A model generated the notes under the pieces. That model saw nothing but the letters and a program-made list of their open reading frames with translations, did no database searches and was not told the DNA's origin. From contig NZ_WHNY01000054.1 in NCBI RefSeq assembly GCF_013141695.1, forward strand, positions 1-64,000: a stretch of DNA of 64,000 nucleotides, written 5' to 3'. This DNA comes from Paenibacillus plantarum (GTDB lineage Bacteria; Bacillota; Bacilli; Paenibacillales; NBRC-103111). Of the stretch, positions 45,188-54,454 are shown piece after piece. Both the position numbers and the translations under genes were made by a program. Positions within the stretch are counted from its first letter, which is position 1. Each line of letters begins with the position of its first letter.

Positions 45188-48049
45188 TTAAGGCAGAAGG
45201 CCCATTCCCTGGTAAGGCGATGTCGGATCCAGCCTGAAATCATTCTTCATCGGTGTCAGAAGACTCCATGTGGCAGGGTTCGTGGCAGGATTTTTACCCG
45301 TATGGGTCCCCGCTTCTATGTTCTGATACAGATTGCCTGTCGGGAAATCATACACATAATCACCATAATTAAAATAGATCGGGACCGCGTATAAATCCGA
45401 ATAGTCATCCCATCTCTCCACCAAGCTCCAGTCAAAAGTGGAAGTGAAAGGCGCCACATCCTTGAATTTAATTGGAGCCAAGTTTGTTACTGTGGTATTG
45501 CCCGATGCGGAAATATTACCTACGGTCCCATTGTTTCCAGCAAGGGTGTCAATAAACACTTGACCTCCATCTCGCGTATTGTTCGTGAAGACCATCGGAT
45601 TGTGCGTATTGTCCGAAACATAGAACATTTTGTTCGAATTCACATGTCCGCCAGGAATTTCATCATAGTGGAAATTGATTTGCCGAATCACATTATTTTC
45701 AAACCTGAATTTGGATGCATAATTGGAAGGCGTATCATGAATATAGGCAAGAATATCTCTGCTATGGGAGAAGTAATTATCATGCATCACCACTTCATCC
45801 GTAGGATCCGGCGTCTCGCCGGGAGCCGCAGAAAAGCGTAACGTAAAGAGAGTGCTCGCAGTTCCGATGAATACATTGTTATAGATCTCTGCACTGCCGG
45901 TTCTTTGGCCATATTGGAACGTACCGTCCTGCCATTGCTGGAACGGATTTTTCCAATCCAACGCGTTCATGATGACAACGTTATTATAGACCTTCACGCC
46001 ATCACCCATATTAGTCAGCTGTATGCCTTCTGTCCCCGCCCTCAAGACTCTGTTATTATAGATTTCCAGATTGGTAAAGATATGCTGCTTGCTGATATCA
46101 CTGCTGGTATTACCGATGTACATGCCTTCCGATTCCGAATCGTGGATGTACATATCATGGATTTTAACGCCATCCATGGTCGCTGTAGGAACACCGTCCG
46201 TTTTAATCAATAGACCAGCGAAACCGGCATTGGCGACCTCCATATGCGATAGCTCAAAATTCGTGGCATTCTTGCCTACACTGATGCCGTTGGACGTGTT
46301 GCGACCAACTTCAATGCCATATTGACCATCTGAAGTCGAATAATTTCCATTCAGATGCCCTTGGAAATTGATATTTCCGGTTTTGAGCGCATTGTCATAT
46401 TTGCCCGTTAATATCCAGTGCTTACCACCTTCGATCGATAAGGTATACGAGTACGTGCCGCTGACTTTGACTTGCCCGCCATAGTTGCTGATAATCAGAG
46501 GATTGCTGGCAGTTCGTTGCGGAAGATTACCAAGTTTGATGTATTGATAATTACCTGCAGGAATGTAAAGACGTTCAAGTGTCTGCCAATTCACATTCGG
46601 GAAAGAAGCTTGCAAATCAATATAATAGATGGATGTTGCTCCTTGAACGGGCAATATCAATTGACTGTATTGTGAAATAGCAATCTCGAGAGTTGCGAAT
46701 ACACCCGATCCATCCTGTGCAGTTGCCTTTACCGTTACATTCCCGTCCGTTACCGCTGTGAGTAAACCGCTCGCATTAATGGTAGCGCTTCCAGTTCCGT
46801 TGACAACCGACCAGGTAACATTCTTATTCGTCGCATTGTAAGGCTGTACAGCAACTGACATCTGTAGCGTGCTTCCCGTCAATATACTGGTTGCTCCACT
46901 GGCTCCCGTAACCGTTATTCCACTAACAGGGTGATTTAGCGAGTCTTGGATCCCGTTACCATTTTCGTCGATCCACCCGACAATTGCGTATTCATTAGCT
47001 CTGTTGGTCATCGTAAGAGGACTGCGGGCTAACAAGTATCTGGCTTGTGGTGCCACAGGGTTGCTGCTAACATCACTATCCTTTATCCATGGTGTAGTTG
47101 ATCCTGTAGAAAGGTTTTGCGCACTGTTAAAGTTGATCCGAGTTTCCGCAAACCCATTATCATTCGTAGTATCTATATCATCATCCCACCAAAGTGATGC
47201 ATAAGGGGTCTGATTCCCTGTGCTTGAGGCTCTGTATTTGGTCCACGTTGAAGTTATTCGTACCTTGCTCCAGTCCGCTCCAAAATCAATATAACCGACC
47301 CTGTCTGCATATGCTGGTGAATCTATGCCTGTTACGCCTCCCGTAGGATCCCCAGTTAACGGACTGAGCGTCGGCTGTCCATCAAAAGATCTGTCCATTG
47401 GGAAAAACTGACTTCCGCTCGCCTGCCCAGCTAAGGGAGGGGTAATGACTTTGATGGACTCTTCAAAAAGATATCCGACTATGGCATACTCACTTGCTCT
47501 GTTTGTCATGTTGATCGGAGAGCGGAGCATCATATACCGTCCCAATGGCTCAACGGGGCTGCTGCTGACATCATTGTCACGTATCCAAGGAGTTGTCGTT
47601 CCTGTGTTGGGAAGACCTTGTACGCTGTTGAAGTTAATACGAGTTTCCGTTAACCCACTGTCATTCGTCATGTCGATATCATTGTCCCACCATATTTCGG
47701 TGTAAGGAGTCATATCGCCGATGCTTGATGCTCTGTACTTCGTCCAAGTTGACGTGATTCGTACATTCGCCCAATTCGGTCCTAGATCCAGATAACCAAC
47801 CCGGCTTGTGGAGTACGCAGGTGCATTGTTCGTTCCCGCACCGCCTACTGGCACTCCGGTAGAATCGAGAGCGATATCCGGACTGTCAAAGGCATAATCC
47901 AACGGGAAAAATAAGCTACCGGTCGCCGCACCAGCTCCAGCAGGCTTAATAATCTGCCCCTCTCCACTTGCCATTGCAGCGCTTCCAACAAGCAATAACG
48001 CAATCAACATCATGATACCGATCAAAGTACTAGTGACCATTCTTTTCAT
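45188..48049 (-). CDS. Secreted right-handed beta-helix protein with duplicated N-terminal domain and Big_2
   Basis: A 953-residue secreted protein: signal peptide about 1-28, two tandem copies of a roughly 155-residue domain (about 37-194 and 205-361), a bacterial Ig-like Big_2 domain (about 375-458) and a parallel beta-helix (about 463-950) typical of pectate-lyase-like and glycosidase folds. The duplicated units share VGYxDxGxxWxxVRITSTWTKYRASS and a TETRINFNS motif. I do not recognise the duplicated domain; it may bind carbohydrate or the cell wall. The beta-helix region may be a lyase or hydrolase. It follows the DUF2961 gene on the same strand. Confidence 0.82.
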   Translation of the reverse strand: MKRMVTSTLIGIMMLIALLLVGSAAMASGEGQIIKPAGAGAATGSLFFPLDYAFDSPDIALDSTGVPVGGAGTNNAPAYSTSRVGYLDLGPNWANVRITSTWTKYRASSIGDMTPYTEIWWDNDIDMTNDSGLTETRINFNSVQGLPNTGTTTPWIRDNDVSSSPVEPLGRYMMLRSPINMTNRASEYAIVGYLFEESIKVITPPLAGQASGSQFFPMDRSFDGQPTLSPLTGDPTGGVTGIDSPAYADRVGYIDFGADWSKVRITSTWTKYRASSTGNQTPYASLWWDDDIDTTNDNGFAETRINFNSAQNLSTGSTTPWIKDSDVSSNPVAPQARYLLARSPLTMTNRANEYAIVGWIDENGNGIQDSLNHPVSGITVTGASGATSILTGSTLQMSVAVQPYNATNKNVTWSVVNGTGSATINASGLLTAVTDGNVTVKATAQDGSGVFATLEIAISQYSQLILPVQGATSIYYIDLQASFPNVNWQTLERLYIPAGNYQYIKLGNLPQRTASNPLIISNYGGQVKVSGTYSYTLSIEGGKHWILTGKYDNALKTGNINFQGHLNGNYSTSDGQYGIEVGRNTSNGISVGKNATNFELSHMEVANAGFAGLLIKTDGVPTATMDGVKIHDMYIHDSESEGMYIGNTSSDISKQHIFTNLEIYNNRVLRAGTEGIQLTNMGDGVKVYNNVVIMNALDWKNPFQQWQDGTFQYGQRTGSAEIYNNVFIGTASTLFTLRFSAAPGETPDPTDEVVMHDNYFSHSRDILAYIHDTPSNYASKFRFENNVIRQINFHYDEIPGGHVNSNKMFYVSDNTHNPMVFTNNTRDGGQVFIDTLAGNNGTVGNISASGNTTVTNLAPIKFKDVAPFTSTFDWSLVERWDDYSDLYAVPIYFNYGDYVYDFPTGNLYQNIEAGTHTGKNPATNPATWSLLTPMKNDFRLDPTSPYQGMGLLP

Positions 48050-48150
48050 CCACTACTTACCTCCTCATCGTGATTTCATGTATACATAACCGCCTAAGCG
48101 TGTCATGCCGTGCAGATCAGGGTTGGATTACTCCTACGAATGGGCCTAAC

Positions 48151-49260
48151 TCACTCCAACTCATTCCCCCACAACTTGCCAGAACCTTTGGACTTTCTCC
48201 ACGCATCTCGCCAACGGTGAACGTCACTCGCCGTAATAACCGGCATATTTTGACGCAATGATCTCTGCGGAATCGCTGGAAACGGTTTGTGTGGCTCACT
48301 TTGGTACCAATAGGCCACACTGGCGATATCTAATGTCAGTACATTGGCATGCCCATGCTCAATACTAGACCGGAGCGATTTGCGGAAATGAATGGCATCC
48401 TCCAATAAGAAGCGGTAACAATGGGTCCGTCCCATAAAGCCGAGCTTATCAGGTATTCGGGCGTACCCGAAATAAGGATGGGCATACAGCTCGTTCGGGC
48501 ACCACGAGGAATTGAAGAAATCCTCCGTCCCAGTGCCATGTAGGGATCCCGGCCAAGGTTCACCATCCACCATGAACATGTCGTCGCCTTCTCCATACCA
48601 CATTGGTCCTGGACTATCGACATAGTAATTAACGCCGACAAAATGCCCACGTCCCTCAATTTCTGCAAACAAATAATTGCTTTCATCCGTTTGATTTTTC
48701 GGTGGTTCACCCATAAGTCCCCACTCGTTCTCTTGCTCACCTGACGGTTCGGTTATTTCCCGATTCCACCAGGCGTGAAACCGTCCTGCATCATCCGGTA
48801 TCGAAGCATGCTGCTCATAATCGATGTAATAATAAAAAGAAGGAACATCAAACTCCGAATCGTTCTCTAATGTAATTTTTGCGCCTTGGGCGAATGGCAT
48901 GGGGAAGTAGCAATTCAATCCCTTTCCTCCCCTAGGAGCCGCAGCCATTGGTAAGGAGATAAATGGATAATTCTCACCCCAACCCTGCCCGAAGAAATCT
49001 CCGATCGGACTTTGTACGCTCGGTTCCGATTCCCCGTCCCAATACATGCGCACAATCAGATTGCGATTGTACATAGGATCCTTCGCATTGATTGTAATCC
49101 AGATATGCTTGATGATCCCCGCATTTTGAAGATGGGCAAGCACCGCCGTTTCTCCAGCTTTAATACTGATATAATCGTCATTTCCTCCCGATCGGTCGTA
49201 GCTCGAAACCCGAAGTGTTCGGCAATCCTGAAATCGATACAAACCATCCAATAAGCCCAT
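48151..49260 (-). CDS. DUF2961 / GH172 family protein
   Basis: A 369-residue beta-jelly-roll protein of the DUF2961 family, now placed in glycoside hydrolase family 172 (difructose dianhydride, D-arabinofuranoside and similar activities known in relatives). Family segments include RMYWDGESEPSVQSPIGDFFGQGW near the N-terminus and GTGTEDFFNSSWC in the middle. No signal peptide. AGGAGAGATCTT precedes the ATG. It probably trims a side chain or oligosaccharide; the true substrate is not indicated. Confidence 0.85.
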   Translation of the reverse strand: MGLLDGLYRFQDCRTLRVSSYDRSGGNDDYISIKAGETAVLAHLQNAGIIKHIWITINAKDPMYNRNLIVRMYWDGESEPSVQSPIGDFFGQGWGENYPFISLPMAAAPRGGKGLNCYFPMPFAQGAKITLENDSEFDVPSFYYYIDYEQHASIPDDAGRFHAWWNREITEPSGEQENEWGLMGEPPKNQTDESNYLFAEIEGRGHFVGVNYYVDSPGPMWYGEGDDMFMVDGEPWPGSLHGTGTEDFFNSSWCPNELYAHPYFGYARIPDKLGFMGRTHCYRFLLEDAIHFRKSLRSSIEHGHANVLTLDIASVAYWYQSEPHKPFPAIPQRSLRQNMPVITASDVHRWRDAWRKSKGSGKLWGNELE

Positions 49261-49520
49261 TAAGATCTCTCCTTGGTTTAGTGGTCTTAGGGAAGTTGCC
49301 CCTGCTTCATAATTCTAATTGTATGGGTGGTCTGAGAATCAAACAATGAGGCAATCTCCCGATTTACATAGACATCGAACGGTACTTACATCATTCATGC
49401 ACTTCGCCAAAGTAGAGGAACGTGGTTCCGCTATTTACCTCAAAAAGCTCAAATTCAAAAAGTAACGGAACGTGGTTCCCTTTCGCAGTACCTATGTCCC
49501 TTCGAAGGAGCGTTATGCTG
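49261..49520. repeat. Intergenic region with twin GGAACGTGGTTCC palindromes
   Basis: GGAACGTGGTTCC occurs at 49417-49429 and again at 49467-49479, exactly 50 bases apart. Each is an inverted repeat (GGAAC-GTG-GTTCC). The pair may be an operator, or part of a dispersed repeat family. No gene is supported between DUF2961 and the DUF2264 terminator. Confidence 0.65.
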
Positions 49521-49521
49521 T

Positions 49522-49563
49522 CAAAAAAAACACGTACCCATCCCATCGGGACAAGTACGTGCT
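49522..49563 (-). terminator. Terminator of the GH88-DUF2264 operon
   Basis: AGCACGTAC pairs with GTACGTGTT around a loop containing a second small stem (TCCCGATGGGA), then eight T. Located just after the DUF2264 stop. Confidence 0.8.
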
Positions 49564-49569
49564 TGGTAT

Positions 49570-50730
49570 TTATTCATATAACGCTTTATCTATGGCAACC
49601 GTCTGACCCGACCAAACTTGCTGTGAGGTCCACGGTACATCCGCACCTTGCCAGAACTCATCATTCGCTGCCAAGCCCAGTGGTAGAAAGACCGCAGAGC
49701 ATAAGTATAAGCTTCCTGTTGAGATGTACGGCTCGCCAATTTCTGGCTGATGTCCGCAAAGTCCAATCCGCAACCAACCACCTTCATCGAAGGTGCCTGG
49801 TGCTTCAATCAATCTGCGAATGACAGCAGTTAAAGCTCCGCGTACTTGAGCCGGTTGAACGCCGACAGGCAGCTCGTTCCGCTGTGCGGTCTGCGCCAGC
49901 GATTGGAAAGCTCCGAAGCGGTAAGCTAACGAACGCCCAATGGCTGGGAAAGTGCCTTCTGGTGAAATCATGCGCTCCTGAACCGCCGCATATCGCTGCG
50001 CTCGCTTCAGGATATTCTCACGCATATTGCCCCAATCGGCATAATACGTATGCACATGCTCAATGATATCCACCATCATCGGCTGAATAACGAAGCTGTT
50101 GTAGTAATCCGCATGATAATCCACGCCATCACCATACATGCCGTCGCCTAGATACCATTGTTCATGCTGCTTTAGTGCAAAATCAACACGCATATGATCC
50201 CAGTCCTCGCCCATAACACCAAGCGCGGTTTCCGTCATCGCCGCGAAAAGCAGCCAGTTATTGAAGCCTGGCTTGCGAGTCCGTGAAGATTTCATCGCGG
50301 CAGCTAGATTCTTTTGAACACGAGGGTCCAAGCTATGCCATAGCGTATTCGGTGCACGTAAAATAGCATGCGCTAAGAATGCGGTATCTACGATTGGCTG
50401 CATCCCCTGAGCAAAGTTCAAGAAATCCGGTGATTCCGGATCCGTTGCCGCATCCATCGCTTCTCGAACGAGATTACCGTACGCCTGACGAAGCTGTTCC
50501 TCCTCGGCATCTAATGCTGGTGTCTCTAACCAAGGTGCCATCCCGACGAGGGTACGACCGAACGCTTCGAGATGCGTGAACGCGCGTTGCTCTTCTCTTT
50601 TACATTCAACTGGCATGGTGGCTCTAAGTTGTCTACTTGCTAACGCCCGAAGGACAGGCTCAGCGATGCGAAGCATCGTCTGAACCCAATAGGCGCGATC
50701 AGTTGCCACAGCCGGTTGTGAATTACTCAT
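49570..50730 (-). CDS. DUF2264 family protein
   Basis: A 386-residue alpha-helical protein of the DUF2264 family, which usually neighbours uronate- and alginate- or pectin-degrading genes. Segments such as ASRTR-like MKSSRTRKPGFNNWLLFAAMTE and GDGMYGDGVDYHADYYNSFVIQPM are characteristic. It overlaps the GH88 stop by eight bases, so the two are coupled. An (alpha/alpha)6 barrel with a lyase or hydrolase activity is likely, but no activity is established. Confidence 0.85.
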   Translation of the reverse strand: MSNSQPAVATDRAYWVQTMLRIAEPVLRALASRQLRATMPVECKREEQRAFTHLEAFGRTLVGMAPWLETPALDAEEEQLRQAYGNLVREAMDAATDPESPDFLNFAQGMQPIVDTAFLAHAILRAPNTLWHSLDPRVQKNLAAAMKSSRTRKPGFNNWLLFAAMTETALGVMGEDWDHMRVDFALKQHEQWYLGDGMYGDGVDYHADYYNSFVIQPMMVDIIEHVHTYYADWGNMRENILKRAQRYAAVQERMISPEGTFPAIGRSLAYRFGAFQSLAQTAQRNELPVGVQPAQVRGALTAVIRRLIEAPGTFDEGGWLRIGLCGHQPEIGEPYISTGSLYLCSAVFLPLGLAANDEFWQGADVPWTSQQVWSGQTVAIDKALYE

Positions 50731-51844
50731 ACCAATACCCCTTGAATCCTTTTTCTAGACGAAGCAGAGCTTCTAAGTAATAGTAGTCTCCCCAAATAAC
50801 ATAATCATCCGGTGCAGCCCCGCCGCGAACACTGTATGAACCGCGCTCAAGTAAACCTTGTGCATCCGGCTTGCCAATTGTAGCGTAGGATTTCACCAAT
50901 CCAGCCATCGAGCGCTGAACGCCATTTTCCAAATACGCACGATCCGGATCATCTGCTGCCAAATGCTCAAGAATCTCCAAAGCCCCTGCAGAAGCAATCG
51001 CAGAAGCAGAACTATCACGTTTCGTCTCGGCATTTATTGGTGCATTGAAATCCCAATATACCACATCGTCTTCAGGTAAACGCTCAAAGAAATAACGCGC
51101 TAAACGTTTGGCTGTCTCTAAGTATAATGGATTTTTCGTATAGTGGTACGAAAGCGCAAAGCCGTAAATTCCCCACGCTTGTCCTCTTGTCCATGTCGAT
51201 CCATCTTGATAACCTTGATGCGTTCCACCGCGAAGTGGTTCCCCTGTTTCTTGATCGAAGTAGAACGTGTGGTAGGAGGAATCATCGCCACGCACCAAGT
51301 AACGGCGTGACAGATCCGCATGGATGATCGCTACTTCTTTATATTTCGTATCTCCGGTTTGTTCATATGCCCAATAAAGCAACGGTAGGTTTAATAGGCA
51401 ATCGATAATGATCCGTCCACCGTTATGCTCGTCACCCTCAGGTCCCCAAGCTTGAATGTACTGGCCCTTCGGTCTCCAACGCTTCATCAAAACATCAGCA
51501 GCTTGCAAAGTAAGTTGCTTCGCGTTCTCATCTTTCTCAAGAATCCACTGCGCCTTCGAAGAAAGGGAATATAGGAAGCCAATATCATGGTGATCCAAGC
51601 CAACGTTATTTTCAAGTCTTTGTTTAAAGCTTGCTACCGTTTTCTGTGCAGCATCTTGGAATACTTTGTCACCGCTATACTGGTAGCTCAGCCACAAAAT
51701 CCCTGACCAGAAGCCATCCGTCCAATCGGTATTTGGATTCAAATGATAAATATCGTTCTCACTGACATGAGGGAACTGATCCCCGAAACGCTCAATATTC
51801 ACTTTCGTCTTCTGCAAAGCATCCTCAATAGCTTGTTTCCACAT
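50723..51844 (-). CDS. GH88 unsaturated glucuronyl hydrolase
   Basis: A 373-residue enzyme of GH88, which removes 4,5-unsaturated uronic acids left by polysaccharide lyases. Asp87 in DHHDIGF and Asp148 in IIIDCLLNL match the conserved catalytic pair (Asp88 and Asp149 of the Bacillus GL1 enzyme); length is the same. No signal peptide; substrate enters through an importer. Two LacI-type palindromes lie upstream. Confidence 0.94.
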   Translation of the reverse strand: MWKQAIEDALQKTKVNIERFGDQFPHVSENDIYHLNPNTDWTDGFWSGILWLSYQYSGDKVFQDAAQKTVASFKQRLENNVGLDHHDIGFLYSLSSKAQWILEKDENAKQLTLQAADVLMKRWRPKGQYIQAWGPEGDEHNGGRIIIDCLLNLPLLYWAYEQTGDTKYKEVAIIHADLSRRYLVRGDDSSYHTFYFDQETGEPLRGGTHQGYQDGSTWTRGQAWGIYGFALSYHYTKNPLYLETAKRLARYFFERLPEDDVVYWDFNAPINAETKRDSSASAIASAGALEILEHLAADDPDRAYLENGVQRSMAGLVKSYATIGKPDAQGLLERGSYSVRGGAAPDDYVIWGDYYYLEALLRLEKGFKGYWYE

Positions 51845-52161
51845 GATAGAATCACTCCGTATCCCTTGTTATAGGTTGCTCAGTACCTGCTTCAAATTCA
51901 CGAACGTGTTAAACGTTTAACACTTATATTTAGATTAAATTGAAACGTTTAACCTGTCAAGCAAAATTAATGATTTTCACGTCCTTTTTGAACAAGAGGC
52001 GTTGATGCCCAAATACTACCGATCGGTGAAGTGAATTAGTAAGGTGCTTTATTTTTAAAAATAGGCTTAACCCACTAAAAAAAAATAGAACCAACGTCGA
52101 TTTTCTTACGTAATACTATTCATGCATGACATTCTTTCAGGGTTAGGGAGGTTTCTTGCTT
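51845..52161. other. Intergenic region of the GH88 promoter and small ORF leader
   Basis: About 317 bases without a recognised gene. It contains the two LacI-type operators, an A-rich stretch near 52070-52090 and the ribosome site of the small ORF. No other structure was seen. Confidence 0.5.
51906..51953. promoter_or_regulatory. Twin LacI-type operators upstream of GH88
   Basis: GTGTTAAACGTTTAACAC (51906-51923) is a perfect 18-base palindrome and TTGAAACGTTTAAC (51940-51953) is a second, imperfect copy. Both have AAACGTTT at the core, like the operator at 30608-30619. They lie 60-110 bases upstream of the GH88 start, where a LacI/GalR-type repressor would act. Confidence 0.7.
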
Positions 52162-52254
52162 ATGACAATGACATTAGCTTTTCACCAAAACACTTCAATA
52201 CGGGATGCTATCTCTGAGATCATCTGGTATCTAAGAAAGAAACGTAGAATTTAA
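52162..52254 (+). CDS. Candidate 30-residue small protein
   Basis: An open frame of 30 codons beginning MTMTLAFHQN and ending YLRKKRRI, with a good GGGAGG ribosome site ten bases upstream and a terminator-like palindrome about 45 bases after its stop. The sequence is amphipathic with a very basic tail (KKRR). It runs opposite to its neighbours. I cannot link it to a family; it may be non-coding. Confidence 0.35.
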   Translation: MTMTLAFHQNTSIRDAISEIIWYLRKKRRI

Positions 52255-52296
52255 TCCTAGCACCATGCCCTAAAAAACATAGAAGAAAGAACAAAG

Positions 52297-52336
52297 CCTA
52301 TGGCTTTCCGTTAACGGAGAGACATAGGCTTTGTTC
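52297..52336. terminator. Bidirectional terminator of the SDR gene and small ORF
   Basis: AAAGCCTATG pairs with CATAGGCTTT; the loop also contains CTTTCCGTTAACGGAGAG, which is itself self-complementary. T-rich flanks occur on both sides. Confidence 0.8.
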
Positions 52337-52347
52337 TATTTGAACTT

Positions 52348-53130
52348 CTATAAGGCTGCGCCTTTTCCACCATCAATATTCACAGATGTCCCTGTTACAT
52401 AAGAAGCTGCATCTGAGACTAAAAAGGTAATCACATTCGCCGCTTCCTCTGCATTCCCAATACGGCCTAATGGAATATCATGCCGCGGATCACTTGCGAA
52501 CTCCTCCCATGTAAGCTCTGGAGCACGCTTTTTCCAAGCCTTCTCGATTTGGTCACTGCGAATGGTTCCAATACACACGGTATTGACCCGAATCTGTGCC
52601 GATCCCAAATCTTTGCTCATCGCATTCGTTAAAGCCAATCCAGCCGCTCTGCTAACCGAAGTCGGAAGCGATGAGGCTGGAGGTGTCTTGGCAGCGGATG
52701 TTGTAACATTCACGATCGAGCCGCCGCCTGCTTCTCGCATATATGGAATCGCAAATTGCGAGCAATGGATAGCCCCGAATAATTTCAACTCCAAATCTTG
52801 GCGCCACACAGCCGAACCTACTTGTTCAAAAGGTGCAGCAGCGGAAGTCCCTGCATTATTAACAAGGATATGTAAACCGCCAAAACGTTGAACCGTCTCT
52901 TCAATTGCTCTCTGACAATCAGCTTCCGATGTCACATCCGCCACAATCGTGAGAACTTCGCCTTCGGTTAGATTAGCAATTTGAATCGCAGCTTCCTGAA
53001 GCTGCTCTACATTTCGCGCAAGTATAGCCACTTTCGCCCCTTCGCGGGACAAAGAAATGGCGGTAGCAAGTCCAATCCCTTTGCTTCCCCCGGTGATTAA
53101 AGCCACCTTATTTTGCAAGCCTAATTGCAT
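52348..53130 (-). CDS. SDR-family oxidoreductase lacking the Tyr-Lys catalytic pair
   Basis: A 260-residue Rossmann-fold short-chain dehydrogenase. The cofactor loop is TGGSKGIG (13-20) and NNAG is at 91-94, with Ser145 present in NVTTSAAK. The usual YxxxK is replaced by TSVSR (157-161), so the catalytic Tyr and Lys are missing. Such proteins may act by another mechanism or be non-enzymatic. It lies 150 bases downstream of a Gfo/Idh/MocA gene on the same strand, but a terminator separates them. Confidence 0.88.
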   Translation of the reverse strand: MQLGLQNKVALITGGSKGIGLATAISLSREGAKVAILARNVEQLQEAAIQIANLTEGEVLTIVADVTSEADCQRAIEETVQRFGGLHILVNNAGTSAAAPFEQVGSAVWRQDLELKLFGAIHCSQFAIPYMREAGGGSIVNVTTSAAKTPPASSLPTSVSRAAGLALTNAMSKDLGSAQIRVNTVCIGTIRSDQIEKAWKKRAPELTWEEFASDPRHDIPLGRIGNAEEAANVITFLVSDAASYVTGTSVNIDGGKGAAL

Positions 53131-53232
53131 ATGGTTCGCTTCCTTTCCCTCAATAACAAAATAATAGCAATCTATTGATAAGCATACGCCATCACTGCGC
53201 TATTTTTCAAATATCATCTAAAATAAAAGTAA

Positions 53233-53272
53233 AGAAAAACCATCAGGACGTATCATCCTCATGGTTTTCCAT
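53233..53272 (-). terminator. Terminator of the Gfo/Idh/MocA gene
   Basis: AAAACCATCAGGA pairs with TCCTCATGGTTTT with small bulges around CGTATCA. Located just past the stop. Confidence 0.75.
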
Positions 53273-53280
53273 TTCCAGTT

Positions 53281-54366
53281 CTATTGGTTTAAATAAACAG
53301 CTTTACCCGTACGAGCGGACTCATAAATAGCTTCAAGAATTTGCGAAACAACGTAAGCTTGCTCAGGCGTAACAACCGGATCAATATCTTGATCAATCGC
53401 GTTGATCCAAGTACGCATTTCCACGTCAGCAGCGCTTTCGGTTTTGCCATCGTAGAAAGCAACTCCGCCTGCTTTCAAATCAACCTCGGTTGTGTAAAGA
53501 CGACTGTGCTTCTCACCATTGATGCGAAGGCCGCCTTTCATATCTGCTCCACCTTCCGTACCACTCAACGAGCATTTCGCTTCGTCTACTTCAAGTGTGT
53601 TTAACGCCCAGCTGGATTCAAGAATAATCGTTGCACCATTCTCCATCACGATCATCCCAAAAGCGGAATCCTCAACGGTAAATTTACTTGGATCCCATGG
53701 CCCCCATGCGTTAGCAGCGTTTTCCGTTTGGGACAATTCATGGTAGGACGTACCTAATACAACCTTCGGCTTGTAGTTGTCCATCATCCAAAGCGTAAGA
53801 TCTAGGGCATGCGTACCGATATCGATTAACGGACCGCCACCTTGCTTCTCTTCATCAAGAAATACACCCCATGTCGGTACAGCACGACGACGAATGGCAT
53901 GTGCTTTAGCAAAATAAATGTGACCAAGCTCACCATCAGCACATACGTTTTTCAAATGTTGGCTATCCGGACGGAAACGGTTGTTGTAACCAACGGTCAA
54001 CTTTTTGCCAGTGCGTTTCGCTGTTTCAACCATGCGCTTCGCATCTTCAGCTGTTTTGGCCATCGGCTTCTCACACATAACATGCTTGCCAGCTTCAAGA
54101 GCAGCAATTGAAATTTCCGCATGTGAAATATTCGGTGTCAATACATGCACGATATCAATCGTAGCATCTTGCAATACTTCTCTATAATCTTCGCAAACGA
54201 GCGCGCCTTCAATCCCATATTTCGTTGCAGCTGTTGCTGCACTCTCTTGGATGATGTCACAAAATGCGACTAATTCAACATTTGACAGCTTGCTCAAACT
54301 AGGCAAATGCTTACCATTTGCAATTCCACCGCAACCAATAATACCAATACGATACTTACGTGACAT
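53281..54366 (-). CDS. Gfo/Idh/MocA-family oxidoreductase
   Basis: A 361-residue NAD(P)-dependent sugar dehydrogenase. The cofactor loop is IGIIGCGGIANGKH, the family motif is EKPMAKT and the C-terminal domain includes DIGTHALDLTLWMM (with the His of the active site). The ATG at 54366 is preceded by TGGAGGTCTTC; the open frame extends further upstream. Its neighbourhood suggests oxidation or reduction of a released sugar. Confidence 0.9.
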   Translation of the reverse strand: MSRKYRIGIIGCGGIANGKHLPSLSKLSNVELVAFCDIIQESAATAATKYGIEGALVCEDYREVLQDATIDIVHVLTPNISHAEISIAALEAGKHVMCEKPMAKTAEDAKRMVETAKRTGKKLTVGYNNRFRPDSQHLKNVCADGELGHIYFAKAHAIRRRAVPTWGVFLDEEKQGGGPLIDIGTHALDLTLWMMDNYKPKVVLGTSYHELSQTENAANAWGPWDPSKFTVEDSAFGMIVMENGATIILESSWALNTLEVDEAKCSLSGTEGGADMKGGLRINGEKHSRLYTTEVDLKAGGVAFYDGKTESAADVEMRTWINAIDQDIDPVVTPEQAYVVSQILEAIYESARTGKAVYLNQ

Positions 54367-54440
54367 GTGAAGACCTCCAGTAGGTTTTTTCCTTGCATGC
54401 AAATATATGATATTTAGACAACTTTCTTAAATGTAGCACA

Positions 54441-54454
54441 TGAAAACGCTTATT
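54441..54454. promoter_or_regulatory. Weak cre-like site
   Basis: TGAAAACGCTTATT matches the left half of the CcpA cre consensus well but lacks the final CA. It lies about 75 bases upstream of the Gfo/Idh/MocA start. Confidence 0.3.
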
